Below are positions 51,639-64,000 of a stretch of 64,000 nucleotides of DNA, one piece after another (position 1 is the stretch's first letter; each line of letters begins with the position of its first letter). The stretch is from Terriglobia bacterium (GTDB lineage: Bacteria; Acidobacteriota; Terriglobia; Terriglobales; Acidobacteriaceae): assembly GCA_020073465.1 (NCBI GenBank), contig JAIQFC010000029.1:1-64000 (forward strand). The letters are read 5' to 3'. Below the pieces are notes generated by a model. The model had not been told where the DNA came from. It searched no databases and saw only the letters and a program-made list of their open reading frames with translations. A program made the translations under genes and the position numbers.

Positions 51639-53072
51639 TCACAACCTGAAATCACTGTTCAGGCGGTTCTTGTGAAACAGCGCGGAACCCAGCAGAATCG
51701 CGATGGGATAGCATTCCAGCGTGTAACGCGGTTCAGGGTTCTCCAGCGTCCCCAGGAATGCAGACCGCAGCAATAGAAACAAAATGAATAGCCCGACGCC
51801 AAGAATCGAGCGTGCCCGCACCACACCAGCGGACGCGATCCCGACATACAGCAGGTTGACCAGGCCGAACACGAGGCTGACGGCGAGCCAGCGGCCGTCG
51901 TCGTTGAACTCCCACCAGCGCGGATCGGAGGGCAGCAACTCAGTGCGAGGGCGCAGCCACATGTCGGCAATGCGCAACACCGGGAGCCAAACGTAGTACC
52001 GAACCGGCGCGGCGTGGATGCGGGTGGCGGCGAGGGCGGCGAATCGTGCATCAAGTTCCGGAGTGATTTCGTCCTCCTGGTTGTAGTCTGCGAAGAGTTC
52101 TGCAGTCTCTTCGCGCTGTTGCGCGGAATCGAAGGCACGGGTGGGTAATCGCGTGGCGTCCAGCGCTGATCCGGGCACCGGCCAATAGATCTCCTGGACG
52201 GATGTATAGTCGGCGATCCAAGTCTTGACCCAGCGGTTGAAGCCTCTCATCACCAGTTCGTCCGAATCGTTGGCATAGCGGGGAGCCAGTGGCTCAAAGC
52301 GGTGCAGTGTGTGCAGATTGCGCAGAGTCCAGGGCACCAGTGGCGCGAAAGCCCCGACCGCAAGAAGCAACCCCGCCGTGATGAGGCGCGCTTGTGAGAG
52401 ACCATGGTGCGTTCCTGTTCTCTGGGGACCCAGGGCGCGGAGAAGCAGGAGCAGCAAGTATCCGCCGATGGCCGCGAGCAAGATCCCACCATCCGGCCGC
52501 AGCAGGATGGCTGCTCCGGTCGCCAGGCCGCTGCCAAACCAGGGGAGCGTGCCGAACTGCTCTCTTCCGGGAGCGGCCGCTTCCTCACCAACCCCCAGTC
52601 CCTGCAAGGCCAGGTCGAGAGCCAACGCAGTAAAGAAGATCTCCAGCGTCTCGGTGAGGGCCGCGGCCGCATAGTTTGCGAGAAACGGACAGAGTGCCGC
52701 GAGAAGGAAAGCTGCCTTCGCCGCACGATCGGAGAACAAGCGGCGCGCCAGATCGGCCACTACAAAGCACGTCCCCAGGTCAAACAGCACCTGGACCAGC
52801 AGCACGGCGCGAAAGTTGTCGCTGCCGAAAACAGCGAAGATCGCCGCCAGGAACGCAGGGTACCCCGGCAGCCGGGAAAGGGTCGGAACAACCTGGCCTG
52901 AGTCGGTGATGCCGTAAATCCCGAAATGAAACCAGTTCTCCGCGATGTTGGCATAGAGGCGCGAATCATCCACCACGCCCGGAAAGCGCAGAACGAAGAA
53001 CAGGCGCAGCCCCAGAGCGGCGAGGCCCGCAACAAGAAAGAAGAGCGCACTCCTTCGCACCAGTCCGAGCAC
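51639..53072 (-). CDS. GT39/ArnT-like membrane glycosyltransferase
   Basis: 477 residues with roughly ten membrane segments. An N-terminal first loop carries VVDDSRLYANIAENWF, matching the catalytic Asp-containing loop of PMT/ArnT-type (GT-C fold) transferases, followed by LPGYPAFLAAIF, a family hallmark. Such enzymes move sugars from polyprenyl carriers to lipids or proteins on the outer face of the inner membrane. It is divergent from the GH18-deacetylase-GT2 gene, and both may serve surface polysaccharide. Confidence 0.82.
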   Translation of the reverse strand: MLGLVRRSALFFLVAGLAALGLRLFFVLRFPGVVDDSRLYANIAENWFHFGIYGITDSGQVVPTLSRLPGYPAFLAAIFAVFGSDNFRAVLLVQVLFDLGTCFVVADLARRLFSDRAAKAAFLLAALCPFLANYAAAALTETLEIFFTALALDLALQGLGVGEEAAAPGREQFGTLPWFGSGLATGAAILLRPDGGILLAAIGGYLLLLLLRALGPQRTGTHHGLSQARLITAGLLLAVGAFAPLVPWTLRNLHTLHRFEPLAPRYANDSDELVMRGFNRWVKTWIADYTSVQEIYWPVPGSALDATRLPTRAFDSAQQREETAELFADYNQEDEITPELDARFAALAATRIHAAPVRYYVWLPVLRIADMWLRPRTELLPSDPRWWEFNDDGRWLAVSLVFGLVNLLYVGIASAGVVRARSILGVGLFILFLLLRSAFLGTLENPEPRYTLECYPIAILLGSALFHKNRLNSDFRL

Positions 53073-53205
53073 GCAGCGAATATAGCGCGTTTACCGCTAT
53101 CCCGAGGCCAGGAAAGTGCATCTTACGACTTAGAGCGGCCACTTACCCTGTCCTGCTGGAATTGACCGTGTGCCGCGCCCGGCATACGATAAAGTTTCGT
53201 TCTCC

Positions 53206-56200
53206 ATGGCACAACCTGTCTTTTATGATCCAAGACGCGCCCGCTGGAAGCGCCTGCGGCGGATGTTCGATGTTTTGGCCGTATCTCTCTCCCTGTTGAT
53301 CGTCTTCTTTGTTTATACCGCGCTCCGCGATGAACCCCTGCCAGAGCAGCTGTTTTCCCCGCAGAAGCGGACTTTCAAGCCGGTAAAAGAGACCGAAAAA
53401 GAGAAAGCCCGGGATCGCCAGAAGAAACAGGCCAGCCGCCGCCGCAGGTCGAAGCTCGCGCCCTCCCAAGTTACGCTGAACCAGCAAGAAGGCATTCGCG
53501 CCGCCTTCTACGTTCCCTGGGACGCGGCTAGTTTCTCGTCTCTGCGCGATTTTGCCCATCAGATCGATCTCTTGTATCCCGACTGGCTGCATGTGCTCAC
53601 GGCTGACGGGCACCTGCAGGCCGTCGACGACCAGACCAACAAGTTCTTCGATGTGGTGCAGGGCAACACGGTCCGTTCTGTCGATGACCGTGTCATGCCG
53701 TTTCTGAATGCGGAAGACACCAGCATGGAAGTCTTCCCCATGGTCAACAACTTCAATGGCAGCGACTGGGTCACGGGCATCACCGGTTTCTTGAATGATC
53801 TCGAAGCGCGGGCCCTGTTTCGCCAGCAAGTCTCAGCCTTTCTATCCTCCGGCCGGTATCACGGGCTGATGGTCGATTTCGAGGCCTTCCCCGAGAGCGG
53901 GCAGCACGGCTACGTTGCCTTGCTCCAGGAACTGTCCTCTGATCTGCATGGCCGGGGTATGAAGCTCTACGTCGCCGTGCCGCCGCACAATCAGGACTTC
54001 GACTACCCCGCTGTCGCCGCAGCCTCGGACGGAGTCGTGCTCATGAACTACGACGAGCATTACCCGGGCGGGACTCCGGGACCCGTGGCCTCTCAGGACT
54101 GGTTTGCGGAGAACCTGAACTTTGCTAAGAAAGTTATTCCGCAGGAAAAGATCATCTGCGCTATCGCGAACTACGGCTACGACTGGGTACTCAAACCCAA
54201 GAAGGGGAAGTTGCCGAAGGATGCGAAAGACAGTTCGGTTAGCGTGCAGGAGGCGTGGCTGGAGGCGCGCGACTCGGACGAAGACATCACCTTTGATGAT
54301 GATGCCTTGAACCCGCACTTCAGCTATCTCGACGAGCGCAGCCTGCGCCACGACGTCTGGTTCCTCGATGGGGTAACGGCACTGAATCATATGCGCGTCG
54401 CCCAGGCCGCAGGCATCAGGACATTTGCGTTGTGGCGACTCGGGGGCGAAGACCGCACCCTTTGGAGGGTATGGGACCTCCCCGGAGACCCGGGCGCCTC
54501 CGACAAGCTTCGCGACGCTCCTCCCGGGCAGGATGTCGATATGGAAGGTCAGGGTGAGATTCTGCGCATCGAAGATCGCCCTTCCCATGGCACGCGCGAT
54601 CTGACGATCGACCCGAACACGAATCTGATTACTGACGAAGTTTTCCAGTCGCTGCCAGAACCGTACCGCCTCGGCCGCTATGGCTACAGTCCCAATCAGG
54701 TGGCACTCACCTTTGATGACGGCCCCGATCCCGAGTGGACGCCGAAGATTCTCGATGTGCTGAAGCGTGAGCACGCGCCGGCCACGTTCTTCATCATCGG
54801 GATTCAGGCCGACAAGTTCGCGGGCATCGCGCAACGTATTTACGACGAAGGCCACGAGGTCGGCAACCATACTTTTACCCATCCGGATATCAGCAACGTT
54901 TCATCCGCCTACATGAAGTTCGAACTGAACCTGACGGAGCGGCTGTTTGCCAGCCGTCTGGGGATTCGCACCGTTCTTTTCCGCCCGCCCTACTCGATTG
55001 ACGAGGAGCCAGACACCGCCGATCAGGTACGCCCGCTCGAGTTCACGCAGGACATGGGCTACACGACGGTGGGTGACAAACTCGATCCGGGCGACTGGCG
55101 CGTCGATCCCCGTCGCACTGCCGGGCAGATTGCCGCAGATGTGCTGAACCATCTCCCTCCCTGTTCCTTCGGTGATATTCACTGCGGGAACATCATCCTG
55201 CTGCACGATGGTGGCGGGAATCGCGCCGAGACGGTGCGCGCCTTGCCCATGATCATCGAGGGCGTGCGCGCTCGGGGGCTGTCCATCGTTCCTGTCTACC
55301 AGTTGCTGGGCAAGACCAAGGCGGATGTCATGCCTCCACTGCCGGCCAACGAACGATGGGCCGCGCGCCTGAACTGGATTAGCTTCTGGCTGTTCGACGC
55401 CAGCAGCAAAACCATAGTCTGGATCTTTTTCCTCGGCGACCTGCTGATGACCGGGCGTTTGCTGTTCATTGGCGCGGCGGCCGTGTATGACCGCCTGCAC
55501 GAAAAGATTTTCGGCAAGCCGGCTGAAGTCGCATCGTATCGACCCAGAGTCGCTGTACTGATTCCCGCCTATAACGAGGAGAAAGTCATCGAGCGCACGG
55601 TGCAGGCTGCGCTCAACTCCAACTATCCAAACCTGCGCGTGATCGTGATTGACGACGGGTCCAAGGACCGAACGCTCGAAGTCGCGCGTAATGCGTTCGC
55701 CGCGGAGGAGGCCGAGGGCAAGGTACTCATCCTGACCAAGCCCAACTCCGGCAAGGCTGACGCGCTTAACTACGGCATCGAGCACATCGGGGATGCGGAA
55801 ATCTTCGTGGGCATCGATGCCGATACCGTGATCGCTCCCGACGCGATCTCGCGCCTGGTGCCGCACTTTATCCGTCCCAAGGTTGGCGCAATTGCGGGCA
55901 ACGCGAAAGTCGGGAATCGCGTGAACCTGTGGACACGCTGGCAGGCCCTGGAATACATCACCAGCCAGAACTTTGAGCGCCGCGCTTTGGATACGCTGGG
56001 CGCAGTCAGCGTGGTGCCGGGAGCGATCGGCGCGTGGCGCGTTTCTGCGGTGCGCGAGGCCGGCGGATACCACACCGACACCGTCGCCGAGGATGCGGAC
56101 CTGACCATGGCGCTGCTGCGCCTGGGCTATCGGGTCGAGTATGAAGACATGGCGCTGGCTTATACCGAGGCTCCGACTAACGCAAACGACCTGATGCGCC

Positions 56201-56709
56201 AGCGTTTCCGCTGGTCGTTCGGGATTCTGCAGGCCGTCTATAAGCACCGCGGGGTGTTTGCGCGCAAGGGGGCGCTCGGCTTCGTTGCGCTGCCGAACAT
56301 CGTCATCTTCCAGATTCTGCTGCCGCTGGTGTCGCCGCTGATCGACATCATGTTTGCTGTCGGTTCGATCTGGTACTTCCTCCAGAAATACTTCCATCCC
56401 TACTCGACCGATCCGGCGAGCTTTCACAAGCTGGTAGCTTTTTTCTTCGCCTTCCTGGTCATTGATTTCCTGGCATCCTCGATTGCGTTTGCCCTCGAAC
56501 GCCGCCGTGCCGACGACAAAGAAGACGTCTGGCTGCTCAGCCAGGTCTGGCTGCAGCGTTTCGCCTACCGCCAGTTGTTTTCAATTGTTCTATTCAAGAC
56601 GTTCAAGCGCGCCCTGGAAGGCCGCAAGTTCGCCTGGGACAAACTGGAGCGCACGGCGGCGGTGAAGTATGTACCCGCAGAGAGTCGGGATCACGTTAAC
56701 GTGCCATAG
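53206..56709 (+). CDS. GH18 + polysaccharide deacetylase + GT2 fusion protein
   Basis: 1167 residues from the ATG at 53206. One membrane helix (about 20-40), a Lys/Arg/Glu linker, a GH18-like domain (about 96-430; catalytic-type motif YHGLMVDFEAFP near 222), a NodB deacetylase domain (about 495-690; TFDDGPDPEWTPK near 500 and HTFTHPD near 553), a membrane pair (about 727-760), then a GT2 domain (about 781-1010; PAYNEE, DDGS, DAD, ED and QRFRW), and C-terminal membrane helices. In PNAG systems hydrolase-deacetylase (PgaB) and synthase (PgaC) are separate proteins; here one polypeptide could make, deacetylate and trim a beta-linked amino-sugar polymer across the inner membrane. The polymer is inferred. 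Confidence 0.88.
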   Translation: MAQPVFYDPRRARWKRLRRMFDVLAVSLSLLIVFFVYTALRDEPLPEQLFSPQKRTFKPVKETEKEKARDRQKKQASRRRRSKLAPSQVTLNQQEGIRAAFYVPWDAASFSSLRDFAHQIDLLYPDWLHVLTADGHLQAVDDQTNKFFDVVQGNTVRSVDDRVMPFLNAEDTSMEVFPMVNNFNGSDWVTGITGFLNDLEARALFRQQVSAFLSSGRYHGLMVDFEAFPESGQHGYVALLQELSSDLHGRGMKLYVAVPPHNQDFDYPAVAAASDGVVLMNYDEHYPGGTPGPVASQDWFAENLNFAKKVIPQEKIICAIANYGYDWVLKPKKGKLPKDAKDSSVSVQEAWLEARDSDEDITFDDDALNPHFSYLDERSLRHDVWFLDGVTALNHMRVAQAAGIRTFALWRLGGEDRTLWRVWDLPGDPGASDKLRDAPPGQDVDMEGQGEILRIEDRPSHGTRDLTIDPNTNLITDEVFQSLPEPYRLGRYGYSPNQVALTFDDGPDPEWTPKILDVLKREHAPATFFIIGIQADKFAGIAQRIYDEGHEVGNHTFTHPDISNVSSAYMKFELNLTERLFASRLGIRTVLFRPPYSIDEEPDTADQVRPLEFTQDMGYTTVGDKLDPGDWRVDPRRTAGQIAADVLNHLPPCSFGDIHCGNIILLHDGGGNRAETVRALPMIIEGVRARGLSIVPVYQLLGKTKADVMPPLPANERWAARLNWISFWLFDASSKTIVWIFFLGDLLMTGRLLFIGAAAVYDRLHEKIFGKPAEVASYRPRVAVLIPAYNEEKVIERTVQAALNSNYPNLRVIVIDDGSKDRTLEVARNAFAAEEAEGKVLILTKPNSGKADALNYGIEHIGDAEIFVGIDADTVIAPDAISRLVPHFIRPKVGAIAGNAKVGNRVNLWTRWQALEYITSQNFERRALDTLGAVSVVPGAIGAWRVSAVREAGGYHTDTVAEDADLTMALLRLGYRVEYEDMALAYTEAPTNANDLMRQRFRWSFGILQAVYKHRGVFARKGALGFVALPNIVIFQILLPLVSPLIDIMFAVGSIWYFLQKYFHPYSTDPASFHKLVAFFFAFLVIDFLASSIAFALERRRADDKEDVWLLSQVWLQRFAYRQLFSIVLFKTFKRALEGRKFAWDKLERTAAVKYVPAESRDHVNVP

Positions 56710-56726
56710 ATGCCCTGGTATCGGCC

Positions 56727-56833
56727 TGTCATCCTGAGCGGAGTATTTGCTTTCGCGAAGCGAGAGCAAATACGCAGTCGAACGACCCCTTGCCTCTTGG
56801 CGTGACTACAGCCACCAACAGGAGTTCTCGCCC
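56727..56833 (+). repeat. TGTCATCCTGAG element, single copy
   Basis: Begins TGTCATCCTGAGCGG, contains an internal hairpin (GTATTTGCTTTCGCG / CGAGAGCAAATAC), then ACCCCTTGCCTCTTGGCG and GGAGTTCTCGCC. It matches the order of blocks in the copies at 39582 and 62961. Confidence 0.7.
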
Positions 56834-56842
56834 CAACTCCTT

Positions 56843-57997
56843 CTACCGGAACAGCAGCCCGGCGAACTCCGCCAGATTCCGACGCCAAACCATCCACGTA
56901 TGCTGCCCCGGCGTTTCGATGTCGGTATGCTGGATGCCTTTGCTCTTCAACCATTCCCGGAGGTTGCGGTTCAGCGTGATCAGATGGTCTTCGGTCCCGC
57001 ACGCAATCCACAGCAGCCGAATCTGCTGGTTCGCCTTCACATCAAGCGCCGGAAAGTCCGTCTGGAAGTCTTCCGGAATCCCGCCGGAACTGAACGCGCC
57101 GATCCAGGCAAACTTGTCGAGATTGTTCAATCCTGCCAAAAGCGATTCCGACCCGCCCATCGAAAGGCCCGTAATCGCCCGTGCATTCCGGTCTTTTGTG
57201 ATCCGGTACTCGCTCTCCGCCCGCGGCATCACCTCGGTCAGCAGCGCTTGCCGGAACTTCTCGAAGTTCTGGGCTCTGACATCGTTGTGGCTCCACGCCC
57301 CCCATCCCAGCCGCGGGAACTCCATAGTGCCGTAGCCCAGCGGCATCACTACTATCATCGGCTTGGCTTTGCCCTGCGCGATCAGATTGTCGAGAATCAT
57401 GTTCGCGTGCCCGACAGCCGTCCATCCGCTGGCGTCGTCACTGAAGCCGTGCAGGAGGTAGAGCACGGGATAGGTCTTCTTTCTTGCTGCCGGATCGTAG
57501 CCCGCCGGAGTGTACACATAGTAGTCGCGGTCATCGCCCGCGACCGCTGACCTGTAGAAATGATGATGAATCTCACCATGGGGCACATCATTCACTTCCC
57601 ATGGCAACGAAGACGGCCCTGGTATGTGAACAAAATTCCCCGGAGAGATCAGATTCGGCACCAGTCCGTGGTTCGAAGGATCGAGCGAGTGCACGCCGTC
57701 GGCGATGAACGAGTACCCATAGTAATCCGGATCGAGGGGCGCTGTCGTGACGCTCCACAGGCCTTGCTCGTCCTTCTGCATGGCCACAGGTTCCGTACCC
57801 TCGCGGGCAAGCTTCACGTCTACCGCATTCGGCGCGCGGAAGCGGAACGTCACGCTGCTGTCCGAGTGCACCTCAGGCGAGACCAACGGAGCTGGGGGTT
57901 GCGAAGGCTGAGATTGAGCAGGTTTAGCAGCTTGCGCCGCCGCCAGAACAGGCAGGAATAAGAACCAGGAACAAGCCAGACCGGACTTCAAGTTCAT
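56843..57997 (-). CDS. Secreted CE1-type esterase with N-terminal E-set domain
   Basis: 384 residues from the ATG at 57997, with GGAGG upstream. Signal peptide (ACSWFLFLPVLAAAQA), an immunoglobulin-like E-set domain (about 40-120: VTFRFRAPNAVDVKLA), then an alpha/beta hydrolase of the feruloyl/enterochelin esterase type: YPVLYLLHGFSDDASGW, nucleophile Ser in ITGLSMGGSESLL, acid near WIACGTEDHL and His in GQHTWMVWRRNL. Typical substrates are acylated plant polysaccharides or siderophores; the substrate here is unknown. It converges on the fusion gene, with a repeat element between. Confidence 0.88.
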   Translation of the reverse strand: MNLKSGLACSWFLFLPVLAAAQAAKPAQSQPSQPPAPLVSPEVHSDSSVTFRFRAPNAVDVKLAREGTEPVAMQKDEQGLWSVTTAPLDPDYYGYSFIADGVHSLDPSNHGLVPNLISPGNFVHIPGPSSLPWEVNDVPHGEIHHHFYRSAVAGDDRDYYVYTPAGYDPAARKKTYPVLYLLHGFSDDASGWTAVGHANMILDNLIAQGKAKPMIVVMPLGYGTMEFPRLGWGAWSHNDVRAQNFEKFRQALLTEVMPRAESEYRITKDRNARAITGLSMGGSESLLAGLNNLDKFAWIGAFSSGGIPEDFQTDFPALDVKANQQIRLLWIACGTEDHLITLNRNLREWLKSKGIQHTDIETPGQHTWMVWRRNLAEFAGLLFR

Positions 57998-58099
57998 TGC
58001 CGAGTCCTCCCAATGGGATTGGATTCCCATTGTAAGGGCTCGGGGGCCACAATTAGCGGCCAAGGTTGGTCCCGCGAAGCTGGAATTCAGAGTGGGAGA

Positions 58100-58507
58100 C
58101 TACTGATTCTTCTGTGCGACATCCAGCCGCGCCTCGGCACGGTGCAGCGCATTCAGAGCACGCTCGACGTCCACGTTCGTATCGCCGCTGGACAACCGCT
58201 GCTCGGCGCGAACTTTAGCTTTGCGCGCGCGCTCGACATCAATCTCGTAGGGACGCTCCGCCGTCTCGGCCAGTATCGTCACTTTATCCGGCAGCACTTC
58301 CGCAAATCCCCACGCCACGGCGAGCCGTTGCTCGGTCGTATTCTCGCGATAGGTGATCTCCCCGACCGCCAGTTCCGTGATGAGCGGAGCGTGGCCGGGC
58401 AGGACGCCCAGATACCCGTTCCTGCCGGGAATCTGAACCTCCTCCACCGGAACATTCACGACTTTCTTTTCCGGCGTAACGATCTCGAGTTGGAACGTGT
58501 CTGCCAT
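58100..58507 (-). CDS. atpC: ATP synthase epsilon subunit
   Basis: 135 residues. N-terminal beta barrel with LEIVTPEKKVVNVPVEEVQIPG and GYLGVLPGHAPLITEL, then a helical hairpin (VDVERARKAKVRAEQRL) ending in LDVAQKNQ. Part of the F1 central stalk; it can inhibit ATP hydrolysis. Last gene of the operon, separated from atpD by a heptamer array. Confidence 0.95.
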   Translation of the reverse strand: MADTFQLEIVTPEKKVVNVPVEEVQIPGRNGYLGVLPGHAPLITELAVGEITYRENTTEQRLAVAWGFAEVLPDKVTILAETAERPYEIDVERARKAKVRAEQRLSSGDTNVDVERALNALHRAEARLDVAQKNQ

Positions 58508-58514
58508 AAATGAG

Positions 58515-58595
58515 CTTTCGGCTATCGGGCTTCAGGCTTCGGCAAAGCTACGTGTCGCACGGTCTTGCGAGGCCCGAAAGCCGGAGCCCGAAGGC
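58515..58595. repeat. Heptamer array with inverted arm (GGGCTTC type), atpD-atpC gap
   Basis: Direct arm TCGGCTA/TCGGGCT/TCAGGCT/TCGGCAA at about 58515-58542; inverted arm GCCCGAA/AGCCGGA/GCCCGAA at about 58570-58595. Fills the gap between atpD and atpC. Confidence 0.85.
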
Positions 58596-58600
58596 CGTCG

Positions 58601-60049
<1,449 letters not shown>

Positions 60050-60200
60050 TCAGCTCTTGGCTGTTGGCTCTTGGCTCTTAGCCTAATCTCATCAACATCA
60101 CAACAACAGAAGCTCACATACTTGACCAAACCAAATTTCTGGCACTGCAGCTGACAATTCTCAGAAAAAGCTAAGAGCTAAAAGCCAATAGCTTATAGCC
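60050..60200. repeat. Heptamer array with inverted arm (GGCTCTT type), atpG-atpD gap
   Basis: Direct arm AGCTCTT/GGCTGTT/GGCTCTT/GGCTCTT at about 60050-60083; inverted arm AGCTAAG/AGCTAAA/AGCCAAT/AGCTTAT at about 60169-60200. It spans the whole gap. Confidence 0.87.
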
Positions 60201-60205
60201 TCTCG

Positions 60206-61288
<1,083 letters not shown>

Positions 61289-61294
61289 TGAAAC

Positions 61295-61376
61295 CAGTTC
61301 TCAGTTGTCAGTTGTCAGTTCTCGGTTCTCAGTTAAAACCCTCCAGCCCAACCTCTCAACTGAGAACTGAGAACTT
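61295..61376. repeat. Heptamer array with inverted arm (AGTTCTC type), atpA-atpG gap
   Basis: Direct arm AGTTCTC/AGTTGTC/AGTTGTC/AGTTCTC/GGTTCTC at about 61295-61334; inverted arm AACTGAG/AACTGAG/AACT at about 61356-61376, ending at the atpA stop codon. Confidence 0.88.
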
Positions 61377-62909
<1,533 letters not shown>

Positions 62910-62913
62910 AAAA

Positions 62914-63114
62914 TCAGCTCTTAGCCTTTAGCTCTTAGCTACATCCACTCTTTAGCAGCCTGTCATCCTGAGCAAGCATTGAGCGTCACCAAGTGACGGC
63001 CAATGCGCATCGAAGGATCCCTTACACCTTGGCATTACCGGCGGCCCCGAAAGGAGTTCCTGCCATGCTCCAGCTCCGACCGCGCCTCAAGCTAAGAGCC
63101 AAAGGCTAGGAGCT
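62914..63114. repeat. Heptamer arms enclosing a TGTCATCCTGAG element, atpH-atpA gap
   Basis: Direct arm AGCTCTT/AGCCTTT/AGCTCTT at about 62914-62941; inverted arm AGCTAAG/AGCCAAA/GGCTAGG/AGCTC at about 63089-63114, which includes the atpH stop codon. A TGTCATCCTGAG element lies between the arms, as if inserted in the loop. Confidence 0.85.
62961..63064 (+). repeat. TGTCATCCTGAG element inside heptamer loop
   Basis: TGTCATCCTGAGCAAGCATTG, an internal hairpin (CGTCACCAAGTGACG), GAAGGATCCCTTACACC, and GAAAGGAGTTCC near the end, matching the block order of the copies at 39582 and 56727. Confidence 0.75.
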
Positions 63115-63642
63115 CATCGCTTCCTTAATCTTCCGCAACTGCCCTAACACCGATCCGTCGTAAATCGTGCTGCCTACGCGGACGACCGCGCCGCCCAGAA
63201 GGGACGCGTCCTGTCCGTAGCGCGCCCGGACTTTCTTTCCAGTCAGTTTCGCGACCTGGGCCTCCAGAGCCCGCTTCTCCGCATCGCCCAATTCGCGGGC
63301 GCTAGTCACCTGCGCATCGGCGAATCCCAGACGTGCGTCGAGTTCTTTCTCCAACTGCTCAACGATCCGAGGCAGAAACTGCACCCGGCGGTGATCGATC
63401 AGCACTGCAACCAGGTTCCTGACCTGCTTCGAGAACCCATCGCGCTTTGCGATTACGTCGAGAATGCCTCTCTTCTGCTCCGCAGGGACGGCGGGATTCT
63501 CCCACACGCGCCGCAGTTCGGTGCTTTCCGACAGCAATTTTGCGAGCATGCGCAAGTCTGCGATGGCGCGATCCGCGTCGAGCTTCGACTGGAGAACGAC
63601 ATCGGCAAAGGCCCGGGCGTAGCTGCTGGCAACGGAAGCCAT
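63106..63642 (-). CDS. atpH: ATP synthase delta subunit
   Basis: 178 residues. Six-helix N-terminal domain starting VASSYARAFADVVLQ, then ELRRVWENPAVPAEQKRGILDVIAKR, RNLVAVLIDHRRVQFLPRIVEQLEKELD, and the C-terminal LGDAEKRALEAQVAKLTGKKV and VRVGSTIYDGSVLGQL. Links F1 to the b stalk. The stop codon lies in the inverted heptamer arm; atpF ends 3 bases upstream of the start. Confidence 0.96.
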   Translation of the reverse strand: MASVASSYARAFADVVLQSKLDADRAIADLRMLAKLLSESTELRRVWENPAVPAEQKRGILDVIAKRDGFSKQVRNLVAVLIDHRRVQFLPRIVEQLEKELDARLGFADAQVTSARELGDAEKRALEAQVAKLTGKKVRARYGQDASLLGGAVVRVGSTIYDGSVLGQLRKIKEAMSS

Positions 63643-63645
63643 CTC

Positions 63646-64000
63646 TTAGTGCCGGTCCTTTCCCGCACCCGCTTCCGGACCGCCGGGAGCTGTGCCCAGC
63701 TGGCCGGAAAAATTCCGTACAATCGCCTGATCGGTGGCGGCATCCACGTGAATCTGCTTCTGCGCCAGGCCCACTGCCAGATCTGCCGCATACGAAGTCA
63801 GGTCGCGGCGGGCTGACTTTATGGCCGCAGCAATCTCCTGCTCCGCCGACTGGACAATTTTCCGCGCATCTTCCTCGGCAGCCGCCTGAATACGAGCCTC
63901 CTCTGCCGCCGCTTCCTTCTCCGCTGCATCGCGCATCATGCCAATCTCGACGTCCAGCTTCATCAGGCGCGTTTCAATCTCAGCCAGCCACCGGCGCGCC
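63646..64000 (-). CDS. atpF: ATP synthase b subunit, partial (5' end off window)
   Basis: About 118 C-terminal residues are visible; the frame stays open to the right edge. The sequence is one long charged helix (EAAAEEARIQAAAEEDARKI, VQSAEQEIAAAIKSARRDL) ending LAQKQIHVDAATDQAIVRNF and a short Gly/Pro tail, as in the peripheral-stalk b subunit. The membrane anchor and any a and c subunit genes lie outside the window. The order b-delta-alpha-gamma-beta-epsilon matches a standard atp operon. Confidence 0.88.
   Translation of the reverse strand, partial: ARRWLAEIETRLMKLDVEIGMMRDAAEKEAAAEEARIQAAAEEDARKIVQSAEQEIAAAIKSARRDLTSYAADLAVGLAQKQIHVDAATDQAIVRNFSGQLGTAPGGPEAGAGKDRH

Noticed and set aside
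54901-56427. Minus-strand open frame of about 508 codons
   Set aside because: It runs antisense through the deacetylase and GT2 domains of the fusion gene and has no domain of its own.

Overview
The window reads as a chromosomal segment of an Acidobacteriota bacterium, probably class Terriglobia. This is inferred from two very long Oar-type TonB-dependent receptors, a DUF6599 lipoprotein, a VWFA-related secreted protein, the PafA-type phosphatase, Tat-exported DUF362 proteins and the gene style. No rRNA and no intact tRNA was seen, so the placement rests on protein families only.

Layout. 1-2.5 kb: a winged-helix regulator cut by the left edge, an SRAP peptidase scrap, a PflX-type radical SAM protein behind a small membrane ORF, and a stand-alone receiver protein. 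3-4 kb: a GYD protein, then an HhH DNA-repair gene and a DUF362 gene that are both cut short and meet tail to tail. 4.1-10.9 kb: a membrane spermidine-synthase-like protein converging on a four-gene minus-strand operon (DUF6599 lipoprotein, Tat-DUF362, Tat radical SAM AmrS, MEMO1-AMMECR1 fusion). This looks like an envelope-directed version of the AmmeMemoRadiSam system. 11-16 kb: a gene graveyard with a MacB permease, a lipocalin-like scrap, a gamma-glutamyltransferase, half a tRNA-Leu, a frameshifted di-iron desaturase-like gene and an S8 peptidase tail.

16-31 kb: ordinary chromosomal genes. These are DUF2207/LemA/VWA envelope genes, a SYLF protein, 3-methyladenine glycosylase, an OmpR-type two-component pair, a beta-propeller protein, PilZ plus a NarL-like regulator that has lost its phosphorylation residues, an M28 peptidase, P5C dehydrogenase, and a Tyr/Asp-rich secreted protein. 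31-42.8 kb: 3-hydroxyacyl-CoA dehydrogenase, MBL hydrolase, MsrA, a sialidase-like protein, PyrD coupled to a PafA-type phosphatase, SerS and a LolA-like protein. 42.9-51.4 kb: two tandem Oar-like receptors sharing a conserved, hairpin-containing upstream leader. 51.6-58 kb: an ArnT/GT39-like transferase, a GH18-deacetylase-GT2 fusion and a CE1-like esterase. 58.1 kb to the right edge: the ATP synthase genes in order b-delta-alpha-gamma-beta-epsilon on the minus strand.

Three intergenic repeat families are visible. The most striking is a set of degenerate 7-bp tandem arrays, most with an inverted partner arm, which fill four successive gaps of the ATP synthase operon and four gaps elsewhere. 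The others are short GAGACGTAGC palindromes and TGTCATCCTGAG elements of about 100-230 bp.
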